Assembly: GCA_007922305.1 (NCBI GenBank)
Contig: ML677335.1
Location: forward strand, 38,508,642-38,572,641
DNA: 64,000 nt
Direction: 5' to 3'
From: Dermatemys mawii
Taxonomy: Eukaryota; Chordata; Testudines; Dermatemydidae
Numbering within the stretch: the stretch's first letter is position 1; each line of letters begins with the position of its first letter. This document shows, one piece after another, positions 56,463 through 64,000 of this stretch. Both the position numbers and the translations under genes were made by a program. The notes below the pieces were generated by a model, which did no database searches, was not told the origin of the DNA, and saw only the letters and a program-made list of their open reading frames with translations.

Positions 56463-57551
56463 GTGGACGTAATGTACTCAGATTTCCAGAAAACCTTTGA
56501 GAAGGTCCCTCACCGAAGGCTCTTACGTAAATTAAGTTGCCATGGGATAAGAGGGAAGATCCTTTCATGGGTTGAGAACTGGTTAAAAGACAGGGAACAA
56601 AGGGTAGGAATAAATGGTAAATTTTCAGAATGGAGAGGGGTAACTAGTGGTGTTCCCCAAGGGTCAGTCCTAGGATCAGTCCTATTCAACTTATTCATCA
56701 ATGATTTGGAGGAAGGGGTAAACAGTGAGGTGGCACAGTTTGCAGATGATACTAAACTGCTCAAAATAGTTAAGACTCAAGCAGACTGTGAAAAACTTCG
56801 AAAAGATCTCACAAAACTAAGTGATTGGGCAACAAAATGGCAAATGAAATTTAATGTGGATAAATGTAAAGTAACGCACTTTGGAAAAAATAACCGCAAC
56901 TATATGTACAATATGATGGGGGCTAATTTAGCTACAACTAATCAGGAAAAAGATCTTGGAGTCATCATGGATAGTTCTCTGAAGATGTCCATGCAGTGTG
57001 CAGCAGCAGTCAAAAAAGCAAACAGGATGTTATGAATCATTAACAAAGAGATAGAAAATAAGACGCAGAATATCTTATTGCCCTTATACAAATCCATGGT
57101 GCGCCCACATGTTGAATACTGTGTACAAGTGTGGTCTCCTCATCTCAAAAAGGATATACTGGCATTAGAAAAGGTTCAGAGAAGGGCAACTAAAATGATT
57201 AGGGGATTGGAAAGGGTCCCATATGAGGAGAGATTAAAGAGGCTAGGACTTTTTAGCTTGGAAAAGAGGAGACTAAGGGGGGATATGATAGAGGTATATA
57301 AAATTATGAGTGGCGTGGAGAAAGTGAATAAGGCAAAGTTATTTACTTGTTCCCATAATAGAAGAACTAGGGGCCACCCATTGAAATTAGTGGGCAGCAG
57401 GATTAAAACAAATAAAAGGAAGTTCTTCACACAGCGCACAGTCAACCTGTGGAACTCCTTGCCTCAGGAGGCTGTGAAAGCTAGGAGTATAACAGGGTTT
57501 AAAAGAGAACTGCATAAATTCATGGAGGTTAAGTCCATTAATGGCTATTAG
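56463..57551 (+). pseudogene. CR1 ORF2 reverse transcriptase, one in-frame stop
   Basis: This frame encodes the palm and thumb parts of a non-LTR reverse transcriptase. Motif A appears as YSDFQKTFEKVPHRRLL, the GVPQGSVLGSVLF block follows, and the catalytic FADD (YxDD equivalent) starts at 56739. A connection region ends with GFKRELHKFMEVKS. A TGA at 57033-57035 interrupts the frame, most likely by C-to-T decay of a CGA codon, and the frame continues in phase to a natural-looking TAG at 57549-57551. The rest of the frame is open, so the copy is not very old. The N-terminal part is missing through 5' truncation, so it could not act on its own. Only description is given here; no restored sequence. 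Confidence 0.97.
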
Positions 57552-57757
57552 CCAGGCTGGGTAAGGAATGGTGTCCCTAGCCTCTGTTTGTCAGACGGGG
57601 GTGATGGATGGCAGGAGAGAGATCACTTGATCTTTACCTGTTAGGTTCACTCATTCCAGGGTATCTGGCATTGGCCACTGTTGGTAGACAGGATACTGGG
57701 CTAGATGGACCGTTGGTCTGACCCAGTATGGCCTTTCTTATGCTCTTATGTTCTTAT
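56463..57757 (+). mobile_element. CR1 LINE, 5'-truncated, plus strand
   Basis: The best CR1 copy in the window. It starts within the reverse-transcriptase domain and runs through the C-terminal region and the 3' UTR (TGACCCAGTATGGCC) to TTATGCTCTTATGTTCTTAT, the short tandem end typical of CR1. The endonuclease domain, ORF1 and 5' UTR are absent. No clear target duplication is seen, as is normal for CR1. It is the same subfamily as the copies at 706-1014 and 36428-37034. Confidence 0.97.
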
Positions 57758-57864
57758 CACAAGAGGCCTTGCTTCTACTTTACCATGAGGGTGGAGAGGG
57801 GGATGAATTCATGCAGTAGGAAGGGTCATATATAGCACAAGTTTGTCTGATTCTAAAAAGGTAG

Positions 57865-58525
57865 TGTGACAAAGCTCCAAGTTTGTACTTGTGGGTCCTG
57901 CGCTTCCTGGCAGATTTAGGGGCCTCAGAAACTCATCTAGGCCCCAGAGTGACCTCCCTTTCTCAGTATAATTGGCAAGAGTCACCGCCTAGTGAGTTAC
58001 CTTCATCACAGGCCAGTATGGAAGATGGAAAAAGGGGGGAGCCTGGGCCCGCCCTCTACTCCGGGCTCCAGCCCAGGGACCCTAATAGTATCAGCTAAGA
58101 TGGTTGACCTTTTATCCACAAAACACAATACAATTCCCTGGGCTACTTCCCCACAGCAGTCCCCACTTCTTCAAACTCCACTTCACCCTTACCTCAGGGC
58201 CTCCTTCCTTCTGTATGATATGTTGTCCACCACTCGGTCTCACCAACAGCACAACTTCCTCTCACAGCTCCTGACACCCACAACCCACCTGACTAACTGG
58301 GAGGTTTTTATCTGGTTTCAACCAGTCCCTGATTGGCTTTAGGTGTCCCAATCAGGCTAATGGTTTCTACTCCTTTCTAGAAGGTTCTTAATTGGCCTCA
58401 GGTGTCTTGACTGGCCTGGAATAGCCTTTGTTTGGCTATCCAGGGAACAGGGACCTGCACATCCTGAGACTAATACACTTGCCTTCCAGCACTCTCTTAT
58501 ATCCTTCTGGTCTGACTCCGTCACA
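57865..58525 (+). mobile_element. Putative solo LTR of 661 bp
   Basis: The unit starts TGTGACAAAGCTCC and ends CTGACTCCGTCACA, with TG...CA termini. The flanking GTAG (57861-57864) is repeated perfectly at 58526-58529, a 4-bp target duplication that fits an ERV1-like insertion. CCAAT-like GATTGGC and CCAATCAGG sites lie near 58320-58350. No coding region is present. From memory it matches LTRs common in turtles. It lies 108 bp downstream of the CR1 end. Confidence 0.75.
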
Positions 58526-59217
58526 GTAGGTATTTATGGAATAAAGGGAAAGGACTCAAGACCAAGGCTGACACTTCTGCCTGCACTCATGCTGCACCTC
58601 AGTGTCCTACATCATTTGGGCTGCGGTATTGAACAGGTGCAGAGTGATGAGCTCCTGATGCTGCTGGCTTGCTTAATCTGGAGCCGATCCAGAGACACCA
58701 GATGGCTGTGATCTTCGGTAGCCAAGAGGAAAAATTCCATCCCCAGGAACAGATGTCAGTGATTCAGAAGGTTCCAAATAAAGACTATATGCACCTATGT
58801 ATGGTAACGGGTTACACACAGTCTCACTAGGATCTACTGAAGAGGTGATCTCCAGGATGGAATGTAATCCCAGTCTCAGGGAGGCATCCAAACCTGGGAC
58901 AGGATGTTAGTTTCCATTTCAGTATATTTCATGAAAAATGTTGGCTAAATTCTCTGATATTGTAAGTGGTTGAAATGCATTGAAGTCACTGGAACTGGCA
59001 AACTACATTAATGTCTTGTCAGCCTGGATCTTACTGCAAAGCAACATATGGAGATAAGAATACTTCTTTGATGACTCACATCCTTGCAGTAGTATTCCAC
59101 AGCTCTCCTAGACCCTGTCCCATGAATCCAATTCAATGGTGTTGGCCCAGCTGGTCAATGCCCCGGTTACCTATTTATTCTGGAGTGTTAAAAAGTACTA
59201 CAATAATTCACAGCAGC
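58526..59217. other. No gene seen
   Basis: No exon or repeat is supported before the MIR relic. Confidence 0.5.
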
Positions 59218-59412
59218 CCTGTTTTATAGAGAGTGTAAGATGTATCTGATGGCATCTGTAGACCGTTTAAACTGTAGTCTCCAAACACAGCAGGCAATCA
59301 GCCCACTGGCAGGCTAGACAGAATGGTGCATACAGGATTTCTGTGGCAAAGCCAGGAATAGACTCCAGATCTCCTGATCCTGTCCTGAGTCTTCACCAGA
59401 ACACTATTCTAT
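59218..59412 (-). mobile_element. MIR SINE, minus strand
   Basis: CTGTTTTATAGAGAGTGTAAG and later GTGGCAAAGCCAGGAATAG, ACTCCAGATCTCCTGATCC and CTTCACCAGAACACTA follow the reverse-complement MIR order (TTTACAGAT, GGCAGAGCC, then the tRNA head). A stretch without similarity lies in the middle, perhaps another insertion. Confidence 0.6.
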
Positions 59413-59829
59413 GAAGAATCTGTTGCATATGGAAAGACTGACACTTTTGAGATCAGGAGCAGATGCCAAACTTGAAGCAGGAACTGAGTTTTATAAGTGT
59501 TTAAAAGGCTCTTCATAAAAGCTCCTGTTCCATGGGACACCAGGATGAATAGGATGTCTGGTTGTGAGAATGCATCTGGTGGCTTTACCTTATTTGTAAC
59601 CCAGATGAGGGTAAAGGTCATACTTTATAAACTGTTCATAAACGGAGCCTTAATGTAAAGGATTAGTAGCTAGTCCATCTTTTCATAAATGGTTAATCAA
59701 TAGTTAGAGTCCAACAGATTGCTTAAAATTTGTTTTATAAACATATATAGTACCTTCTGTTGATGTCCTCATTACCATCTATGCATATATACAACCGTAC
59801 AAATAACTGATTTTTCAGTTTGCTGGCTG
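59413..59829. other. No gene seen
   Basis: AT-rich sequence, no feature supported. Confidence 0.5.
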
Positions 59830-60130
59830 AATGAAAAAGGTTTTTGTTTTTTTTTATTTTGTTTTTAAAAATTAAAGATTTCATCTAAGGTCTTTTTAAA
59901 GCCTGTCTTTAGATAAAATTGAAGTACAATTCTAAACAAAAAACTGTTTCAAATAAAAACATTGAAATAATCTGTTTTAAAATGTCAAAATGAAATATTT
60001 CAATTTCTTCAAATTTTTTTTGTTTTTTTGATCAAAACAATGCAGTGCATTCAATACAAATCATGAAAAGTTTTGACTGACCTGAATATTCATTTATTTT
60101 CAAAAAACCTGTCATCCAATTTTTTTTGCC
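59830..60130. repeat. AT-rich dispersed repeat
   Basis: Runs such as TTTTGTTTTTTTTTATTTTG and TTTCAAATAAAAACATTG occur in T/A-rich sequence with a TTTTGACTGACCTG end. It is similar in style to 9591, 22380 and 35140. Confidence 0.45.
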
Positions 60131-61317
60131 CCACTATAAGTATATACCCCTTATACCTGTAACATCTACTAATCAATTATAACTGTTCATAAGCCATTTA
60201 TAAATTGAATAGAATAAAGTATGCCCAGGATTAAGATTTTTTTAAACTGAGTAGGAACAGTGTGGCTTCACCAAAGGCCTGTACAAATGAAGATATTTAA
60301 AGGAGAGTACACAGTTGGTTCTAACTTGCCCTATATTTATTTTACAGGTTCTACAATACTACTAACAGTCCTTCTAGTGTAGTTCCTTCTCCTTTTATGA
60401 TCAAAAGCAAAATATCTTCACATTCCTCATGCAACTTTCACTAAAGTAGTATTTTTTTTAAAAAAAGACATTCTTCTGAATGAACCTGGCTGGAGGGACA
60501 TTCTTTTCTGTTTTTCAGCTTTTTGCAGATGTTTCTTCAATTTAGAAGTATTCATTTTTAGGACTCTGTTGTATTATCAAACATATTTCAAGTTGCTGAA
60601 CAGAAAATGTTCTTTAGTAGGTCACTTATTGCAATTTACCTTTGGGCAAATAGGAGCTTATATTACAATGTTCTACAATGTTTGGTTTGTCGCAGATAAA
60701 AAATTATTTTTCAGCCAAAAATTTCTTTTCCTGGTATATTTATTCTAGAAAGGCCCAGTGTGCTGGAGATGAGACATACTCCCACAAGAAAAAGAACAAG
60801 TTGCCCAGCAGATAAAAGGACTAGGCCTTATCTTAAAATAAGAAAAATAAGGAAACTACGTGGAAGGATTAAGTCGTGGAGAAACACTTCAGTCAAAATA
60901 AAATTGTCCTTTTGTAAATTATTTTGTCAAATTGGAAAACAGCTTATGTTGTCTTAATTCTTTTGTTTTAAATGCCAACTTCAGTGAGCATTAAATATAA
61001 AGTAGGTCTTTTGATTTCAGTTACATAAATTGTACATGGAAATTACTATGAAGATGGGGTGGAGGGGGAAATGTAATTTCAAACATCTAATTGCATCTTG
61101 GAACTAAAGAGTTCCTGGGATGTTCATGTTAGTTTACCAAAACTGTTCCGTTTTGTATGATTAAGTTACATTTTCCACATTAAGTAGGGATTCTTAATGT
61201 CTGGAACTGCAATTTGCAATGTAATGGAATATAGGAATTTCATTCTACTTCATTTCCACCTCAGTATTGCCTCAATTCGGCAGCCCACTGGTATTCAACA
61301 TATCATTTAAATGTGCT
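60131..61317. other. Repeat-poor AT-rich stretch, no gene
   Basis: No recognisable element or exon. A 65-codon plus-strand frame (60760-60957) is Lys/Arg-rich but has no support. Confidence 0.5.
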
Positions 61318-61440
61318 TAATTTGGTGCATATCTTTATGTCCCATTGACTTCAGTGGGTCTTAAGCATAGGTTAAAGTTAAGCATGTGCTGAACAGGGAT
61401 GGACTTAAGCATATGCTTATATCTACCGAACTGGGGCCTA
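61318..61440. repeat. Palindromic element, CATGCTTAA type
   Basis: CATTGACTTCAGTGGG, AAAGTTAAGCATGTGCTG and GACTTAAGCATATGC show the arms. It ends GAACTGGGGCC. It is related to 28281-28372 and 33256-33511. Confidence 0.6.
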
Positions 61441-62194
61441 TAAAAAAGGAATTAAATTTCCGTGGAATCCATCAAAGTCCCCTGAACCATAAATGTACTA
61501 AGTTTGGAGAGTAAATTCAAATAATTAAATAGTGAAACTGAGCAATTTAACTGAAAAGCTCAAGTACTCCTTAACTATGGAGTTCCCTACCAACACATCC
61601 ATCATATAGCCATTTATAACAGGGTAACTACTATCACAATTAATTTTCATGTTCTTGATGAACTAGAATCTTGAAATAGAGCATTCTCATTATTTAAAAT
61701 GTGTGTGTATATTGGGGATAGAGAAAGCCTCATGCTGACATCTGAATTTTCAATCACAGATCACCCAAAGTCCAGCATAAGTTTTTGATTTCAAATGGTC
61801 AAGTGTCCTACAATCTTGAAATTTCAGCCACTTATTCTGTTGAGTACAAGAACAAAATCCCTAATCTGGAAGGATATCCCTATCCTAGGTGCACCAAAGA
61901 TCATCAGTTTAAAAATTTACAAACATGATATTAATTTTCTCTTAGTGGTTCTGGGACCATTAGACCACCAATTTGGAGAAGTTCAAGTTATGTGAAATCC
62001 CTGGTATTCATTGGATTGTTCAAGGTGAGCAAATACATCATGGGTATTTACATTAATAGCTATTCTCACTTGTCAACCGGAAATAATGGCCTAAACAACA
62101 AAGACGACAAATAAATTTGGGTGCCTCTGTCCCTCGCAAAAGGAGGTCTCCCAAAAATCACTAGTCACTCTTGAAAATATTGGATGGTAATAAT
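61441..62194. other. No gene seen
   Basis: AT-rich sequence before the MITE at 62195, with no feature supported. Confidence 0.5.
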
Positions 62195-62592
62195 TAGGGC
62201 TCCGTGTCTGTCACAGAGGTTGTAGAAGTCACGGATTCCCTGACTTTCTGAGACCTCCATGACTTCTGCAGCAGCCAATGTGGCTGACCCCAGGGCCGCT
62301 CAACAGTTGGATCCAGGGCCCCAGGAACAGCCACACCAGTGCTGCTCCGGCCCCAGGCAATGGTTTCCGGCTGGCTAGAGCAGAGCAGCCACAGTCCCCC
62401 GCAGGATGGAGCCTCTACAATCTGTGGCCCCCAGAGGCTGGTGTCCCCAGCTACGATTATTAAGGCTACGATTTAGTCACAGGTATTTTTAGAAAAAGTC
62501 ATGGATGGATCACCGGCCGTGAATTTTTGTTTATCGCCTGCTACCTGTCCATGACTTTTACTAAAAATATCTGTGACTAAATGGTAGCCTTA
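62195..62592. mobile_element. hAT-like MITE, long copy with internal hairpin
   Basis: The termini TAGGGCTCCGTGTCTGTCAC and GTGACTAAATGGTAGCCTTA are inverted repeats. The flanks GTAATAAT and GTAGTAAT match at 7 of 8. It shares its interior with the 6242-6463 copy (GAGACCTCCATGAC, GTGAATTTTTGTTTAT). An inner terminus (TAAGGCTACGATTTAGTCAC) at about 62460 pairs with the right end, making 62460-62592 a long hairpin. Confidence 0.85.
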
Positions 62593-62626
62593 GTAGTAAT
62601 ACATTCATTAGTTCTATTTATATGCC

Positions 62627-62713
62627 AAGATTTTCAAAAAAATAGGTACCTCAAATTAGGCTCATAACCTTTAATGGGAGCTCTTTGAGTGCTCAACACT
62701 TGAAATCAGGCCA
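62627..62713. repeat. Palindromic short element, GAAATCAGGCC type
   Basis: CAAGATTTTCAAAAAAATAG at the left and CACTTGAAATCAGGCC at the right are inverted ends with a central TTTAATGGGAGC. It is related to 50019-50112 and 5503-5604. Confidence 0.6.
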
Positions 62714-62910
62714 TTTATTTAGGAATATGAATATGAACTCAGGTGCCTTTTTTTAGACACCTATTTCTGGAAATCTCTGCTGCACATCTTTCCATTCAGA
62801 AGGGTCTTTACTGACTCTTCAATATATAAAGGGATCACAGAGTCAGAGCTTTTACTAAAAACAAATAATTTTTAAAATGTTAAAAATACAGGAGAAAAGT
62901 CAGCAATTGT

Positions 62911-63150
62911 AGGCCTTGTCTACATAAAAGTGTTGCCTCAATCTCAGCAATTAACCAGTCTTGCTGCACCAATGCAATTGCTCAGTGTAGACAAGTAAAG
63001 CAGCAACAGTAGTGTTTCCCTAGGTTTAAGTGATTTTTCAACTCCACTATTGCAAAAAGTGGCTCTGCCTATCTAAACTAGGTGTTAGTACCCACATGGT
63101 TTCACCACTGGTTGAAATTGGGGCAAATTCCTAATGCTGACAAGGGCTTA
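62911..63150. mobile_element. Possible TIR element, CTTGTCTACA type
   Basis: AGGCCTTGTCTACATAAAAG opens the stretch. GTGTAGACAAG at about 62985 or GCTGACAAGGGCTTA near 63150 could be the right end. Edges are uncertain. Confidence 0.4.
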
Positions 63151-64000
63151 ATGAATCTCTGATGTTTGTCACCACACAGCTTAATGGCTTCTTGTACAAC
63201 TGAATTACTACAGTGTCATGCCATTTATAGTATACAATGTTAATAGCCACACACATTATTAATTGAGCTTTCTGGGTTAGATCCCAAAAAAGAACTATGG
63301 AAGTAAATCAAAATGGAGGAAGAAGCAGTCCATGGAGTTGGGGGTGGGGAAGAGGGAATCACTGATAAAGTCTGAAACTAAAAAAGAAAATGTGAGTACA
63401 AAGAAACATGCCAGGATAACATACAAGAGGAGATGAAGAGTGGCATGTAGCAGTTATTGACATTAGTTGCTGGCTTTAGTTAAAAATCAGAGGAATGAGG
63501 AAATTGAAGTTGCTTTTACAGAGCAATTCCCTAGTTGAATCATAACTCACTGTGAAAAAAAAAATTAAAATAAGATAGTGTTATTAAAGAAAAACAGTAC
63601 CAGAGGGAAAAAACCTGTGTTTACAGTGATGGTTATCTAAGTAGTTGGACCTCCATACAGAAATGTTTAGTTATTTGTATCACATTACCACATATCAGTA
63701 TGTTTGACTAGGTACTTGGCTCCCAGTAAGAAAGAAACTTATCACAATCAGTGCCACCATAGCCTCATTCATCTTGGATGTAGAGGACGATTTCATAATT
63801 AATACTGCTGGCAGACGTTCATGTCTGAGCTAAACACGATTATGTAGGTCCTGCAAATCTTCATCTCTCATTATGTTTGCTGGTGGCCCTTATTTCATAG
63901 TCTAAAGACAGATTTTCCAAAGGTTTAATTTTAAATGGAGTTGGGTGACTAAATCTCTTGTCTTAGAATAAGTACCAAAAGGCTGAGATTTTCAGTTTTT
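63151..64000. other. No gene seen
   Basis: AT-rich sequence to the window edge. A foldback arm (GATTTTCCAAAGG near 63911) is present. No exon is supported. Confidence 0.5.

Overview
The window is a 64 kb stretch of vertebrate nuclear DNA with no complete protein-coding gene. It is AT-rich, and its open frames are short. The repeat content points to a non-avian sauropsid, most probably a turtle: CR1 LINE 3' ends, hAT-type MITEs with terminal inverted repeats and 8-bp target duplications, ancient MIR/tRNA SINEs, and three LTR-like units of about 660-880 bp with TG...CA ends. A crocodilian is the main alternative. The window is best read as intergenic sequence or the inside of a very large intron. 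No rRNA gene, tRNA gene, CRISPR array or operon-like arrangement is visible.

Layout. 0-8 kb: a minus-strand CR1 3' end (706-1014), a candidate 80-nt exon with good splice signals (1404-1483), a tRNA-type SINE (1755-1905), a MIR on the minus strand, a 43-nt near-perfect palindrome (5615-5657), a hAT-like MITE (6242-6463) and two small open stretches of unknown nature (7.0-7.7 kb). 8-20 kb: CR1 and SINE fragments, a dispersed repeat at 9.1 kb, a putative solo LTR with an internal minisatellite (11028-11904), short palindromic elements, and a highly palindromic MITE (18429-18771). 20-32 kb: CR1 relics, MIRs, a hAT MITE (24909-25123), a CA/TA/CT microsatellite next to another MITE (27664-27929) and a second solo LTR (31020-31794). 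32-48 kb: palindromic elements, a CR1 pseudogene fragment (36428-37034), a MITE (37641-37895), a decayed DNA transposon (about 42365-43110), then a long repeat-poor stretch. 48-64 kb: simple repeats, several TIR elements, a hAT element with perfect 8-bp target duplications (50924-51132), the best-preserved CR1 reverse-transcriptase remnant (56463-57757), a third solo LTR (57865-58525), and a second copy of the 6.2 kb MITE carrying an internal hairpin (62195-62592).

The strongest material is the record of mobile elements, much of it confirmed inside the window by terminal repeats, target duplications, nested insertions or a second copy. Families named from memory (CR1, MIR, hAT-type) are recognised by characteristic sequence and were not checked against a database. 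Possible host function rests on one candidate exon (1404-1483), weaker exon or ORF candidates at 2.2 and 7.0-7.7 kb, and repeat-poor stretches that could hold conserved noncoding elements. I found no convincing new biological system. The best leads are the 1.4 kb exon candidate, the palindromic short elements (one nested in a MIR), and the LTR with the internal minisatellite.
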